Assembly (NCBI RefSeq): GCF_019218745.1
Contig: NZ_JAHUXA010000011.1
Location: forward strand, 93,217 to 157,216
DNA from: Enterobacter sp. ENT03
Lineage (GTDB): Bacteria; Pseudomonadota; Gammaproteobacteria; Enterobacterales; Enterobacteriaceae
DNA length: 64,000 nucleotides
Direction: 5' to 3'
Made by a program: the position numbers and the translations under genes. This document shows positions 30,557 to 40,253 of the stretch, piece by piece (the first letter of the stretch is position 1; each line of letters starts with the position of its first letter). The notes beneath the pieces were generated by a model. The model ran no database searches and was not told the DNA's origin. It worked only from the letters and a program-made list of their open reading frames with translations.

Positions 30557-31219
30557 TTACTCTCCGCTTAACGCTCGCGGAAACAGCACGTTATTTTCCA
30601 GGCTGATGTGTTCCATCAGATCGTCAATCAGTTCATTAATGCCGTTATACATCGCTTTCCAGGTGGTGCAGGCTTCCGGCGGCGGCGTCACGTTTTGGGT
30701 GGTATGTTTGATCACCTCCAGCAGTTCACCCGCTTCATCATGCTCGCTTTCCATGACGTTAATCGGCCCGGCAGCCTGACTGCCCATTCCCTGTTTGATC
30801 ATCGGGAAGAGGATCTGCTCCTCTTTCATCATGTGGCTGGAAAGCTCCTGATGCAGCATGGTCAGGTATTTGGTCAGGCCGCGCGGCACGTTGGGCTTAT
30901 CGGCGTGGACTCGTTCAACTTTGGTGGCCTGTAAAATCAGCTCCGGCAACTGCTCGCGGTGGCGATCGTGATAGCGCACGATGATATGGTCGATGATGTT
31001 TGCAAGCGGTTCTGTGCGCCAGTCTTTCTCCGGCGGCTGCTCGGCCAGTTTCGCCAGCTGTGCTTCAATCATCTCCACATCCAGCTCGTTGCGCGCGGCG
31101 GCACGGGCCAGCGTTTGCTTACCCCCACAGCAGTAATCCATATCGTATTGACGGAACAGGGCAGAAGCGCGGGGAATGGACAGCGCCAGCTCACCTAAAG
31201 GTTGATCGCGAAAGGCCAT
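30557..31219 (-). CDS. ytfE: YtfE, di-iron protein for repair of iron-sulfur clusters (RIC)
   Basis: 220 residues. An N-terminal ScdA-type domain with [10 protein letters not shown] (Cys30/Cys31) and a hemerythrin-like four-helix domain with histidine ligands in [40 protein letters not shown] and [15 protein letters not shown]. It restores clusters damaged by nitric oxide or oxidants and releases NO from substrates. An NsrR-type operator lies upstream at 31246-31268, as expected for a nitric-oxide-induced gene. Confidence 0.96.
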   Translation of the reverse strand: MAFRDQPLGELALSIPRASALFRQYDMDYCCGGKQTLARAAARNELDVEMIEAQLAKLAEQPPEKDWRTEPLANIIDHIIVRYHDRHREQLPELILQATKVERVHADKPNVPRGLTKYLTMLHQELSSHMMKEEQILFPMIKQGMGSQAAGPINVMESEHDEAGELLEVIKHTTQNVTPPPEACTTWKAMYNGINELIDDLMEHISLENNVLFPRALSGE

Positions 31220-31245
31220 GACAGTTACCTCAGTAGTCGGAATAT

Positions 31246-31268
31246 AAGATGCATTTTAAATACATCTT
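31246..31268. promoter_or_regulatory. NsrR operator of ytfE
   Basis: A 23-base near-perfect palindrome: AAGATG(C)ATTT, central T, AAAT(A)CATCTT. It matches the known NsrR consensus (two 11-bp AANATGCATTT arms with a 1-base spacer) at 27 bases upstream of the ytfE start. Confidence 0.85.
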
Positions 31269-31409
31269 TAAGCGGGCGCTATACCCCTGATGAGTGATGG
31301 GATTTATTCGTCCTATTTTGTGCGCTGCGTCACAAAAATTTACGGGTCATAACGCATTGAAACTACTTGTTAAAGTGAATATTTGGTATCAAGTGTGCAA
31401 TATCTTCGT

Positions 31410-31436
31410 TAAACAAGCGTTAAAACCTGCCGATAT
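31410..31436 (+). promoter_or_regulatory. Sigma-28 (FliA) promoter of the Tsr-like receptor gene
   Basis: TAAACAAG (31410-31417), 11 bases, GCCGATAT (31429-31436). The -10 matches 7/8 and the -35 keeps TAAA. It ends 43 bases before ATG 31480. Confidence 0.75.
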
Positions 31437-31479
31437 ACCCCCGTCACATAAAAATCCTGCATCCGATAAAAGGTTCCCG

Positions 31480-33129
31480 ATGTTTAAACGTGTAAAAGTT
31501 ATAACCCTGTTGATTATGGTGCTTTTCGTCCTTGGCGCGATGCAACTTATTGCGGCGGGCGTGTTTATCAACGCGCTCAAAAATGACAAAAACAACTTTA
31601 CGGTCTCTCAGGTTGCCAGCCAGAACGTGGCGGAATTTACCGACGCCTGGATCAGCCTTAACCAGGCCCGCGTGACGCTTAACCGCGGTATGTTACGTTT
31701 GCAAAGCAGCACCGCGAGCCAAATCAACGGCGGCGAACTGGGTGAACTGGTGAACACCGCGAAAAACCTGCTGGCCGATGCGCATAAGCATTTTGAAATC
31801 TACGATGCACTGCCGGAAACGCCGGGTATGGATCCCCGCCTGCCGCCGGAACTGGAAAAACAGTACGAAATCTATTCCACCACGCTGACCGAAATGAACC
31901 GCCTGCTGGCGGCGGGTGAGCTGGAAGCGATGTTCAAGCAGGGCGCAGAAAAGAAACAGAACGCCATGCAGAGCGTCTATCGTGAATGGCGCGCCGTGCA
32001 GGCCGATCTGGCGAATAAAGGCGTCATCGATAACGAAAAGGATTATGTGCGCATCATGTGGATCGTGGGCGCCATTATGCTGCTGGTCGCGGCGGTGATC
32101 GTGGCCAGCTGGATCGCGATGCAGCGTGTACTGCTCAAGCCGTTACATGAAGTGATGGGCCATATCCGCCATATCGCGGCGGGCGATCTGACGCATCAGA
32201 TTGATGCAGAAGGCAAAAACGAAATGGCACTGCTGGCGTCTAACGTGCGCGACATGCAGCAGGCGCTGGCGACAACCGTCAGCGTAGTGCGCGATGGCGC
32301 GGATACCATCTTTACCGGCGCGGGTGAAATCTCTGCCGGCAGTAACGATCTCTCTTCCCGTACTGAGCAACAGGCCGCTTCGCTGGAAGAAACCGCTGCC
32401 AGCATGGAACAGCTGACCGCGACCGTGAAGCAGAATGCCGACAACGCCCGTCAGGCGACGCAGCTGGCGAAAACGGCCTCTGAAACCGCGCAGAAAGGCG
32501 GTGCAGTGGTGGACGGCGTGGTGCGCACGATGGACGAAATTGCCACCAGCTCCAGCAAAATCGCGCAGATCACCAACGTCATCGACGGCATTGCTTTCCA
32601 GACCAATATTCTGGCGCTGAACGCCGCGGTGGAAGCCGCCCGTGCCGGTGAGCAGGGTCGTGGGTTTGCGGTAGTCGCCGGTGAAGTCCGTACCCTGGCA
32701 AGCCGCAGTGCGCAGGCGGCTAAAGAGATCAAAGCACTGATCGACGATTCCGGTAGTCGCGTGGATGCCGGTTCCGCACTGGTGCACGAAGCCGGTGAAA
32801 CCATGGCGGAAATCGTCAGCGCCGTCACCCGCGTGACCGACATCATGGGCGAAATCGCGTCGGCCTCCGACGAGCAAAGTCGTGGTATCGATCAGGTCGG
32901 TCAGGCGGTGGCTGAGATGGATCGCGTCACGCAGCAGAACGCCTCGCTGGTGGAAGAATCCGCTGCCGCTGCGGCAGCGCTGGAAGAGCAGGCGTCCCTG
33001 CTTAACGATACCGTGGCGGTGTTCAAAGTGAACCGTCGCGCGCCAGCGGCTGTAGCGACCACGCGCCCGGCAGCGGTGAAAATGAAGCCGGTAGCCGCGA
33101 CCACCGACGCGAACTGGGAAACCTTCTAA
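31480..33129 (+). CDS. Tsr-like methyl-accepting chemotaxis protein with NWETF tether
   Basis: 549 residues from ATG 31480 (AAAAGG 5-10 bases upstream; the frame is open from 31294 but that stretch contains the promoter). TM1 about 7-30, a periplasmic four-helix-bundle (TarH) sensor (about 31-190), TM2 about 192-214, HAMP, and the signalling domain with [40 protein letters not shown]. The last five residues are NWETF, the CheR/CheB docking pentapeptide of high-abundance receptors such as Tsr and Tar. In the sensor, [15 protein letters not shown] resembles the amino-acid-binding arginine region of Tsr/Tar, so an amino-acid ligand is likely but not proved. Confidence 0.92.
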   Translation: MFKRVKVITLLIMVLFVLGAMQLIAAGVFINALKNDKNNFTVSQVASQNVAEFTDAWISLNQARVTLNRGMLRLQSSTASQINGGELGELVNTAKNLLADAHKHFEIYDALPETPGMDPRLPPELEKQYEIYSTTLTEMNRLLAAGELEAMFKQGAEKKQNAMQSVYREWRAVQADLANKGVIDNEKDYVRIMWIVGAIMLLVAAVIVASWIAMQRVLLKPLHEVMGHIRHIAAGDLTHQIDAEGKNEMALLASNVRDMQQALATTVSVVRDGADTIFTGAGEISAGSNDLSSRTEQQAASLEETAASMEQLTATVKQNADNARQATQLAKTASETAQKGGAVVDGVVRTMDEIATSSSKIAQITNVIDGIAFQTNILALNAAVEAARAGEQGRGFAVVAGEVRTLASRSAQAAKEIKALIDDSGSRVDAGSALVHEAGETMAEIVSAVTRVTDIMGEIASASDEQSRGIDQVGQAVAEMDRVTQQNASLVEESAAAAAALEEQASLLNDTVAVFKVNRRAPAAVATTRPAAVKMKPVAATTDANWETF

Positions 33130-33133
33130 ACCC

Positions 33134-33348
33134 GATGCCCGGCGGCGCACGCTTACCGGGCCTATATACTTGACCTGACGCCCGGCGGCGCACGCTTGCC
33201 GGGCCTATATACTTGACCTGACGCCCGGCGGCGCATGCTTGCCGGGCCTACATACTTGACCCGATGCGCGGCGTCGCACGCTTGCCGGGCCTACATACTT
33301 AACCTGATGCCCGGCGGCGCACGCTTGCCGGGCCTACATACTTAACCT
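33134..33348. repeat. Five exact-length 43-bp tandem repeats built on a REP hairpin
   Basis: Units start at 33134, 33177, 33220, 33263 and 33306, each 43 bases with only a few substitutions. Each unit holds a stem GCCCGGC...GCCGGGC (some with GCGCGGC) followed by CTATATACTTGACCTGA-type linker. A degenerate sixth unit starts at 33349. Confidence 0.93.
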
Positions 33349-33423
33349 GGTACGCGGCGTCGCACCTTTGCGGCGTCTGGCTACCTTGTAGGCCGGGTAA
33401 GGCGTAGCCGCCACCCGGCAACC
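33349..33423. repeat. Degenerate sixth unit and REP hairpin
   Basis: After the five units, GCGGCGTCGCACC-like sequence decays, then GTAGGCCGGGTAAGGCGTAGCCGCCACCCGGC forms a separate, standard REP hairpin ending at the ytfF stop. Confidence 0.75.
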
Positions 33424-34368
33424 TTACCCGCTCACCACCCGTTTTACCCGTACCGCGATCACCACTCCCACCACCAGCAAGGCAATGCCTGACGCCGTCA
33501 ACAACGGCGGGACGCTCTGGCGTAGCAAAAAGGTATACAGCAAGCCCGCCAGCGTTTCGAAGACGATCAATGGCCCAAGGATCACCGTCGGCAGTTTTTG
33601 GCTGGCAAGATTCCAGCACAGCGCACCCACCCATGAACACAAAATGGCAATCGCCGTCATCAGGCCGATAAACACCAGCGGCCGCGGACCAAACGGCAGC
33701 GCAAACGCGGGCTGATCCGCCTGTAACCACAGACAGGCCGCCACATAGCCCGCCAGCGACACCGGCAGCGTTACCAGGCCTTGCGCCGTGGCCCACATCA
33801 TCGGATGCCGGGTCGGATTTTCCCGTAGCCAGCGGGCATTACGCAGCGCATACCACGCCCAGCACACCACCGACACCAGCGCCAGCGCGATCCCGGAACC
33901 ATAGCGCCACACGCTAAAATCCGGCAGCCCGTGTCGTAGCTCGGCGATGTTCACGCACACCAGCCCTGCGGTAATGCACAGCAGCGCGGGGGTAAGGCGC
34001 AGCCACGGCAGCTTGCCGTCGCGCTGGCTGTAGAGCAGATTCGCCAGCACCGGCAGCACCACCGGCAGCGTGCCGATGATCATCGTCGAGACGGGCGCGC
34101 CGGTGCGCTGAATGGCGCTGGCGAGACAGACGTAATAAATCAGGTTACCCGCCATGGTCAGCGCCAGCGCAGTCAGCCAGTCCTGGCGGCTCAACTGGCG
34201 CAGACGTCCGCGCCCCAGCCAGGCCAGCGGTATAGCGATAAGCCCGAGAGCCAGATAGCGTCCGGTGGACTGTAAAATCGCCGGATAATCCGGCACCAGC
34301 AGCGGCCCGACAAAAATCAGTCCCCACATTAACCCTGCCGCCAGGGCGTACAGCACACCACTAATCAT
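33424..34368 (-). CDS. ytfF: YtfF, DMT-family inner-membrane transporter
   Basis: 314 residues from ATG 34368, the start of the E. coli homologue (MISGVLYALAAGLMWGLIFVGPLL), with GGAGGG just before it; the frame runs to 34398. Ten hydrophobic segments, EamA type. Blocks include NLIYYVCLASAIQRTGAPVSTMIIGTLPVVLPV and LPTVILGPLIVFETLAGLLYTFLL. Substrate unknown. It lies 75 bases downstream of an AraC-type regulator on the same strand, which I do not recall in K-12. Confidence 0.9.
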   Translation of the reverse strand: MISGVLYALAAGLMWGLIFVGPLLVPDYPAILQSTGRYLALGLIAIPLAWLGRGRLRQLSRQDWLTALALTMAGNLIYYVCLASAIQRTGAPVSTMIIGTLPVVLPVLANLLYSQRDGKLPWLRLTPALLCITAGLVCVNIAELRHGLPDFSVWRYGSGIALALVSVVCWAWYALRNARWLRENPTRHPMMWATAQGLVTLPVSLAGYVAACLWLQADQPAFALPFGPRPLVFIGLMTAIAILCSWVGALCWNLASQKLPTVILGPLIVFETLAGLLYTFLLRQSVPPLLTASGIALLVVGVVIAVRVKRVVSG

Positions 34369-34443
34369 TCTGCCCTCCAGACCGTTTTGGTTGGTCATCA
34401 GTGTAGGGAAGGGCAGGGGAAGAATATTGTATGAGATTGCGCA

Positions 34444-35268
34444 TCAGCGGCGGGCAACCTGCTTCTGATAGCGTACCGGCGTGATGCCATAGCGGCGGGT
34501 AAAGGCGCGGGTCAGGTGCGACTGATCGGTAAGGCCGGTCAAGGCGGCGACATCGGCGGCGGGCAGGCCGTGGGTGAGGAAGTTTTTTGCCCGCCACAGG
34601 CGGATCGCCATCAGCATCTGATGCGGGGTGACATGATAGTGCGCCTTGAACTGGCGCTGAAAATGGTACGGGCTGAGTGACGCCACGCGCGCCAGTTCGT
34701 CGAGGGTCAGCGGCTGCATATAGTTGTCGTGCAGGTATTCCCGCACCCGCTCAAAACGGTGCGCCGCTTCGGTACTTACCGGCGCATGGCGGGCCAGCGG
34801 CTGAAAGGCATCGATCAGATCGAGCAGAAACCCCTGCTGCGCCAGCGTGTCGTCGGTATGCCACAGCGCGTGGATCAGGGCGCAGATCTGCCGCGAACGC
34901 AGCGGATCGTGACGCGACGCGTCGGCAAACCACCAGTGGCGGATGCCGGTGACCTGCTCCAGCAGGTCAGGCTCGAGATAAATCATGCGGTAGCGCCAGC
35001 CGTCAGCGGTTTCCGCTTCGCCGGTGTGCAGTTCATCAGGGTTCATGGTGACGACGGAATTCACCGGGGCGACGTGCTGGGCACCGCGATAGCGAAAGCG
35101 CTCGGCACCGGCTTCTATGGCACCAATACCGAAGGCTTCATGGGTATGCGGTTCAAAGGCGTAACGGGAGATATGCGCCTGATACAGCTCGACGCCGGGC
35201 AACTGCGGCAGGTGCCGAAAACGGGCGCGGTCTTTCTCATCGCTGAACTGTTCCGGTACGCCTTGCAC
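34444..35268 (-). CDS. AraC-family transcriptional regulator
   Basis: 274 residues. An N-terminal cupin sensor (about 20-150; HISRYAFEPHTHEAFGIGAIEAG, then VNSVVTMNPDELHTGE) is followed by two C-terminal helix-turn-helix motifs (about 170-274: TLDELARVASLSPYHFQRQFKAHYHVTPHQ and DVAALTGLTDQSHLTRAFTRRYGITP). The start is GTG 35268 with a GGAGAG site. The sensor pocket resembles that of the AraC/ArsR-like DMT regulators; the target is likely ytfF immediately downstream (inference). Confidence 0.85.
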   Translation of the reverse strand: MQGVPEQFSDEKDRARFRHLPQLPGVELYQAHISRYAFEPHTHEAFGIGAIEAGAERFRYRGAQHVAPVNSVVTMNPDELHTGEAETADGWRYRMIYLEPDLLEQVTGIRHWWFADASRHDPLRSRQICALIHALWHTDDTLAQQGFLLDLIDAFQPLARHAPVSTEAAHRFERVREYLHDNYMQPLTLDELARVASLSPYHFQRQFKAHYHVTPHQMLMAIRLWRAKNFLTHGLPAADVAALTGLTDQSHLTRAFTRRYGITPVRYQKQVARR

Positions 35269-35349
35269 ATGCTCTCTCCGCCAGGGTCATGCCATCATTA
35301 TTAAGGATGACCCGGCGGCATGCTACAAAAATTAACCAGTTTGTAACAG

Positions 35350-36198
35350 TTACAGCATGGCTTTAATGCTGTCTGCCAGCGGCGTGGTCGGGCGACCAAT
35401 CAGTTTGCTGAGCGTATGGCTGTCATCAAACAGGCCGCCTTTCGACGCCCCGGTGTCGGAATCCGCCAGCAGGCTGGCGAAGGCGTCCGGCAGGCCGACA
35501 CCACGCAGCGCCGCGGCATACTCGGCTTCGCTGAGGTTCTGATAGACCACGTTTTTACCGCTCTGCGCAGACAGCTCCGCCGCCAGCTCGCTGAGCGTCC
35601 AGGCCGTATCGCCCGCCAGTTCATACACCTTACCGGCATGACCCTCTTCGCTGATCACTTTGGCGGCGGCAGCGGCGTAGTCTTCGCGGGTGGCCGAGGC
35701 GATTTTGCCGTCACCGGCAGCGCCGAGAAACACACCGTGCTCAAGCGCCGGCGGGGCGCTGGCGAGATAGTTTTCGCTGTACCAGCCGTTACGCAGCAGT
35801 GCATAAGGAATGCCGGAGGCCGCGAGCATGTTTTCCGTTTCGATATGTTCTGTGGCGAGGCCGAGCGGTGAGGTATCCGCATGCAGCACGCTGGTGTAGG
35901 CAATGAAGCCGACGCCCGCGGCCTTGGCAGCATTAATGACGTTACGGTGCTGGACGGCACGCTGGCCGACTTCGCTGGAGGAGATGAGCAGCAGTTTCTC
36001 CACGCCGTTCAGTGCGCGGGTTAATGCCGCTTCGTCGCCGTAATCGCCCTGGCGCACCACGATGCCCTGTTGGGCCAGCGCATCGGCTTTTGCCGGGTTA
36101 CGCACAACAGCCACGATCTGGCTGGCGGGAACGGATTTCAGCAGGGCGGCAATAACTAACTGGCCAAGCTGGCCGGTGGCGCCGGTGATCGCAATCAT
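35350..36198 (-). CDS. qorB: QorB (YtfG), NAD(P)H:quinone oxidoreductase
   Basis: 282 residues, NmrA-like atypical short-chain dehydrogenase. The N-terminal ITGATGQLGQLVIAAL (4-19) is the dinucleotide-binding GxxGxxG motif. E. coli QorB reduces quinones using NADPH, one- or two-electron. AAGGAG precedes ATG 36198. Divergent from qorR with an 83-base operator region between them. Confidence 0.93.
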   Translation of the reverse strand: MIAITGATGQLGQLVIAALLKSVPASQIVAVVRNPAKADALAQQGIVVRQGDYGDEAALTRALNGVEKLLLISSSEVGQRAVQHRNVINAAKAAGVGFIAYTSVLHADTSPLGLATEHIETENMLAASGIPYALLRNGWYSENYLASAPPALEHGVFLGAAGDGKIASATREDYAAAAAKVISEEGHAGKVYELAGDTAWTLSELAAELSAQSGKNVVYQNLSEAEYAAALRGVGLPDAFASLLADSDTGASKGGLFDDSHTLSKLIGRPTTPLADSIKAML

Positions 36199-36246
36199 GG
36201 AAAACTCCTTCGTCTCTGGGGTGTGTTATGAGACACTAGCACCCTA

Positions 36247-36263
36247 ACTCACTTTTAGTAAGT
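36247..36263. promoter_or_regulatory. Candidate QorR operator
   Basis: Inverted repeat ACTCACT-TTT-AGTAAGT (6 of 7 positions symmetric) in the qorB-qorR intergenic region, suited to an HxlR dimer. The GTAAGTACGTAC stretch next to it could be a second half. Confidence 0.55.
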
Positions 36264-36281
36264 ACGTACAAAAAGGTTAGT

Positions 36282-36674
36282 ATGAAAAAAGTCGACCGCC
36301 CGGCCACGCTCAGCGAACAGCTGCGCGACGGCAATCTCTTTGCCGAGCAGTGCCCCTCCCGCGATGTGCTTAAACATGTCACCAGCCGTTGGGGTGTCCT
36401 GATCCTGATGGCGTTGCGCGACGGCACGCACCGCTTTAGCGAACTGCGCCGCAAGATGGGCGGCGTCAGCGAGAAAATGCTGTCCCAAAGCCTGCAATGG
36501 CTGGAGCAGGATGGTTTTATCAATCGGGTGTCGTACCCGGTGGTACCGCCGCATGTGGAATACAGCCTGACGCCGCTGGGCGAGCAGGTGAGTGAGAAAG
36601 TGGCGGATCTGGCAGACTGGATCGAGCTGAATTTGCCGCAGGTGCTGGCGGTTCGCGACGAGCGCGCGGCGTAA
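36282..36674 (+). CDS. qorR: QorR (YtfH), HxlR-family redox-sensing regulator
   Basis: 130 residues, winged helix HxlR family (HVTSRWGVLILMALRDGTHRFSELRRKMGGVSEKMLSQSLQWLEQDGFINR). Cys24 in the AEQCPSRDVL motif is the conserved cysteine of HxlR redox sensors (as in YodB and QorR). It probably represses qorB and itself until the Cys is oxidised or alkylated by quinones or aldehydes. Start ATG 36282. Confidence 0.9.
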   Translation: MKKVDRPATLSEQLRDGNLFAEQCPSRDVLKHVTSRWGVLILMALRDGTHRFSELRRKMGGVSEKMLSQSLQWLEQDGFINRVSYPVVPPHVEYSLTPLGEQVSEKVADLADWIELNLPQVLAVRDERAA

Positions 36675-36676
36675 AG

Positions 36677-36801
36677 TGCCGGGAGGCGGCTTCGCCTTAC
36701 CCGGCCTGGGGGATGGCGTGCTATATGCCGGGTGGCGGCTACGCCTTACCCGGCCTACGAGATGGTGAACATGTAGGCCCGGCAAGCCTGCGCCGCCGGG
36801 C
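36677..36801. repeat. REP/BIME cluster between qorR and cpdB
   Basis: Three REP hairpins, near 36677-36706, 36726-36755 and 36774-36801 (GCCGGGTGGCGGCTACGCC... type), between the convergent genes qorR and cpdB. Confidence 0.85.
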
Positions 36802-36828
36802 GTTTCGTCGGCTAATATATGGCGGGGT

Positions 36829-38775
36829 TTATTTCCCGCCTAAATCCACCTGATAAATCGCGAAACCGATGTCATCGGTTCCGGTGTTTTTCATCGGGTA
36901 CTGTGCCTTCTCTTTGATAAAGGCCGCGGCTTTTTCCGACGGCGAGGTTTCAAAGCGAATATCGAGCGGCGTTTTGCTGTGGATCGATGCCAGACGCCAG
37001 TTGTTATCCGCTGCCGGGTGGATCTCTCCTGCGCGCGCCGACTCATCACCAATCCATTTTGCCAGCACGGCGCGGTTTTCATCCGGCGAGGCAAAGGCGA
37101 TATGGCTGTCGCCGGTACCGGCAAACTTGCCGCCGTAAGCGCGGTAGTTATTGGTGGCGACAAGGAAGGTCGCCGCCGGATCGACCGGTTTACCCTTGAA
37201 GGTCAGATCTTTAATGCGCTCTGCTTTCGGGTTCACGCTCTGGCATTCGCCGTCGTAGCGCGCTGGCTGCGTGATGTCGATCTGGTAGTTCACGCCGTCG
37301 ATCACATCGAAGTTATAAGTACGGAAACCGTCCCAGTTGATCAGCGACTGCGGCTTACTGTTGTTAACATCGATCTGATTAAACTGCCCGGCGGAGCACT
37401 CCAGCCACTCTTTCAGCTCGCTACCGCTGACTTTCACCACCACCAGCGTGTTCGGATAAAGATAGAGATCGGCGGCGTTACGGAAGGTGAGCTGGCCTTT
37501 TTCCACCTCAACAAAACTCGCCGGGTCGTTTTTACGGCCACCCACTTTGAACGGCGCGGCGGCGGACAGCACCGGCAGTTTTGCCAGATCCGGATCGCCC
37601 TGAATAAAGCGTTCAACGTAAGCTTTTTGCGCGTTGTTCACCACCTGCACCGTCGGGTCGTCCTGCACCAGTGCCAGATAGCTGTACATGTTATCGGCGG
37701 ATTTACCGATCGGCTTGCTGACGAACTCCCGCGTGGCGTCGTGATCGTGCTTGAGCACCTTAACCAGCTTGCTGTCTTCGGCAGCCAACGATTTTTTCGC
37801 CACCGCATCGTAAATCGGACGCGCTTCCGCTTTCGAGTGCGTGACCTGCCACTTGCCGCTGTCATTGTTCAGCGTCAGATCCACCACGCCCAGATGATCG
37901 CCCCACATGCCCGGCATCACCGACGGCACGCCGTTCAGCTTGCCGTTCTCCACGTCCGCGCCCTTAATACTGGCGAAGTCTTTTGACGGGAATACCGCAT
38001 GGGCATGGCCGAACAGAATGGCATCGACTCCCGGCACCTGGCTTAAGTAGTAGACGGAGTTTTCCGCCATCGCCTGATAAGGATCGGCTGACAGCCCGGA
38101 GTGAGCCACCACGACCACCAGATCCGCGCCTTTTTGGCGCATCTCCGGCACATAGCGGCGCGCGGTTTCGGTGATGTCGTTGACCGTGACTTTGCCGTTG
38201 AGATTGGCTTTATCCCAGGTCATGATCTGCGGCGGCACAAAACCGATATAGCCGATGCGCAGGGTATGGGTTTTGCCGTCTTTATCTTTTACCCGGGTAT
38301 CTTTGATGATGTAAGGGGTGAATAGCGGTTTTTTGGTCTTAACGTCGATGATATTGGCGTTAACGTACGGGAATTTTGCGCCTCCCAGCGCCTTGTGCAG
38401 AAAATCCAGACCGTAATTAAATTCGTGGTTGCCGAGGTTACCCACCGCATAATCGAGGGTATTTAATGCCTTATACACCGGGTGCACATCGCCTTTTTTC
38501 AGCCCGTGGCTGGCAACATAATCGCCGAGCGGGCTGCCCTGGATCAGGTCCCCGTTATCCACCAGTACGCTGTTAGTGGCTTCACTGCGGGCGGCGTTAA
38601 TCAGGCTGGCGGTACGTACCAGACCGAATTTTTCTGTCGCACTATCTTTGTAATAATCGAAGTCCATCATATTGCTATGCAAATCAGTGGTTTCCATAAT
38701 GCGGAGGTCCACCGTTGCAGCCTGCACGCTGGCGGCGATCAGCGTGGCCAGGAGCGTTGCGCTAAACTTAATCAT
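36829..38775 (-). CDS. cpdB: CpdB, periplasmic 2',3'-cyclic nucleotide 2'-phosphodiesterase/3'-nucleotidase
   Basis: 648 residues with a signal peptide ([19 protein letters not shown], cleavage about residue 19). The metallophosphatase domain holds [34 protein letters not shown] and VAHSG; the C-terminal 5'-nucleotidase domain binds the nucleotide (NNYRAYGG). It hydrolyses 2',3'-cyclic nucleotides and 3'-nucleotides in the periplasm. Length as in E. coli (647). AAGGAC precedes ATG 38775. Confidence 0.97.
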   Translation of the reverse strand: MIKFSATLLATLIAASVQAATVDLRIMETTDLHSNMMDFDYYKDSATEKFGLVRTASLINAARSEATNSVLVDNGDLIQGSPLGDYVASHGLKKGDVHPVYKALNTLDYAVGNLGNHEFNYGLDFLHKALGGAKFPYVNANIIDVKTKKPLFTPYIIKDTRVKDKDGKTHTLRIGYIGFVPPQIMTWDKANLNGKVTVNDITETARRYVPEMRQKGADLVVVVAHSGLSADPYQAMAENSVYYLSQVPGVDAILFGHAHAVFPSKDFASIKGADVENGKLNGVPSVMPGMWGDHLGVVDLTLNNDSGKWQVTHSKAEARPIYDAVAKKSLAAEDSKLVKVLKHDHDATREFVSKPIGKSADNMYSYLALVQDDPTVQVVNNAQKAYVERFIQGDPDLAKLPVLSAAAPFKVGGRKNDPASFVEVEKGQLTFRNAADLYLYPNTLVVVKVSGSELKEWLECSAGQFNQIDVNNSKPQSLINWDGFRTYNFDVIDGVNYQIDITQPARYDGECQSVNPKAERIKDLTFKGKPVDPAATFLVATNNYRAYGGKFAGTGDSHIAFASPDENRAVLAKWIGDESARAGEIHPAADNNWRLASIHSKTPLDIRFETSPSEKAAAFIKEKAQYPMKNTGTDDIGFAIYQVDLGGK

Positions 38776-38965
38776 CAGAGATGTCCTTTTTAAGATCTAA
38801 GCCACAAAAGAGAATGTATTTACATTTTGTTGCTTACAGAATTGTGAATCTTGCCATAAAAGTTGTTATGGAAACCGGAATCACTATCACAGATGGCGGA
38901 TCCCTTTATGATGCGATATAAGTAAAACAACGAGTTAACCCACTGAAAATAAAAAGAGGTGGACG

Positions 38966-39706
38966 ATGTTAGATGCGATTTGTCAGCTTGCCCGCGAGGC
39001 AGGGGATGCGATTATGCAGGTGTACGACGGCCATCAGCCGATGGACGTCACCAGTAAAACCGATGACTCACCCGTCACGGCGGCCGATATTGCCGCTCAC
39101 CAGATCATTGTGCAGGGGCTGATGGCCTTAACGCCGGCGATCCCGGTGCTGTCAGAAGAAGATCCGCCGTCCTGGGACGTTCGCCAGCACTGGCAGCGTT
39201 ACTGGCTGGTGGATCCGCTGGATGGCACCAAAGAATTCATCAAACGCAACGGCGAGTTCACCGTTAACATTGCGCTGATCGAAGAGGGTAAGCCGGTACT
39301 CGGCGTGGTCTACGCGCCGGTGCTTAACGTGATGTACGGCGCCGCCGACGGGAAAGCCTGGAAAGAAGAGAGCGGCATCCGCAAGCCGATCCAGGTGCGC
39401 GATGCCCGCCCGCCGCTGGTGGTGATCAGCCGTTCACACAGTGACGATGAACTGCAAGAGTACCTGCAACAGCTGGGCGAGCATCAGACCACTTCCATTG
39501 GCTCGTCGCTGAAATTCTGCCTGGTGGCAGAAGGGCAGGCACAGCTTTATCCGCGCTTTGGGCCAACCAACGTCTGGGATACGGCGGCGGGCCATGCGGT
39601 GGCCGCCGCCGCCGGGGCGCACGTTCACGACTGGCAGGGTAAAACCCTCGACTATACGCCGCGTGAATCCTTCCTCAATCCCGGCTTCCGGGTCTCTATT
39701 TACTGA
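38966..39706 (+). CDS. cysQ: CysQ, 3'(2'),5'-bisphosphate nucleotidase
   Basis: 246 residues of the inositol monophosphatase superfamily. Metal motif LSEEDPP (Glu-Glu) and [22 protein letters not shown] are the signature blocks, [17 protein letters not shown] the third. It removes the 3'-phosphate from PAP and PAPS, protecting sulfate assimilation and growth, and is inhibited by lithium. Divergent from cpdB. The stop overlaps the convergent ytfJ end by 11 bases. Confidence 0.96.
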   Translation: MLDAICQLAREAGDAIMQVYDGHQPMDVTSKTDDSPVTAADIAAHQIIVQGLMALTPAIPVLSEEDPPSWDVRQHWQRYWLVDPLDGTKEFIKRNGEFTVNIALIEEGKPVLGVVYAPVLNVMYGAADGKAWKEESGIRKPIQVRDARPPLVVISRSHSDDELQEYLQQLGEHQTTSIGSSLKFCLVAEGQAQLYPRFGPTNVWDTAAGHAVAAAAGAHVHDWQGKTLDYTPRESFLNPGFRVSIY

Positions 39707-40253
39707 GTAACTGACGCAGCAGGGCGATCACCTGCTGCGCTTCTTGCGGCGTCAGCGAGCCATCTTTCGCCCATTGCACCCGTCCGTCTTTATCCAGCAC
39801 CGCCACCGCAGAGCTTTCTTCATCTAACTGCCAGGCTTTTCGCGCCACGCCATCGCTGTCGACAATAAACTGTGACCAGGGATAGAGCTTTTTATTGCTC
39901 TCAATGCTGCTGCGCACGAACATCGCCGAGCCGGGAATGGCATCATCGGTATTAATAATTGTGGTGGTCTGGTAGCGGTCATGGGGCAAATTCGCCGACT
40001 TGATCGCTTCAATCAGCGCCGCGTTTTTCTCTTTTGCCGACGAACGACCGGCAATATGTTGCACCACTCGCACTTTTCCAGGCAGCTGCGAGCTGTTCCA
40101 TTTTTTGTAGCTAAACTCATTATTACTGAGGATCAACTCCCCCCTGTCGGCGATGCCAACCGGCGGAACGCGCTGATTGTTTTCGAAGCGATGGGCAGAC
40201 GCCATCAGCGGCAGAAGCAGGCAGGTGGCTGCCAGCAGAGTGCGTAGGGTCAT
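39696..40253 (-). CDS. ytfJ: YtfJ, periplasmic thioredoxin-like protein
   Basis: 185 residues from ATG 40253 (AAGGA upstream; the frame extends to 40295), with a signal peptide [20 protein letters not shown]. The rest is a thioredoxin-fold protein of the YtfJ family. A CxxC active site is absent. E. coli YtfJ is 184 residues. Role unknown; a possible peroxiredoxin-like or zinc-related periplasmic protein. Confidence 0.88.
   Translation of the reverse strand: MTLRTLLAATCLLLPLMASAHRFENNQRVPPVGIADRGELILSNNEFSYKKWNSSQLPGKVRVVQHIAGRSSAKEKNAALIEAIKSANLPHDRYQTTTIINTDDAIPGSAMFVRSSIESNKKLYPWSQFIVDSDGVARKAWQLDEESSAVAVLDKDGRVQWAKDGSLTPQEAQQVIALLRQLLSK

Noticed and set aside
31294..31479. Longer N-terminus for the Tsr-like receptor
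   Set aside because: This stretch contains the sigma-28 promoter; ATG 31480 directly precedes the first membrane helix and has a ribosome site.
33134..33423. Possible CRISPR array
   Set aside because: The units are contiguous with no distinct spacers, include a REP hairpin, and no cas gene is nearby.
39696..40253. YtfJ as an active thioredoxin
   Set aside because: No CxxC is present; only the fold is suggested.
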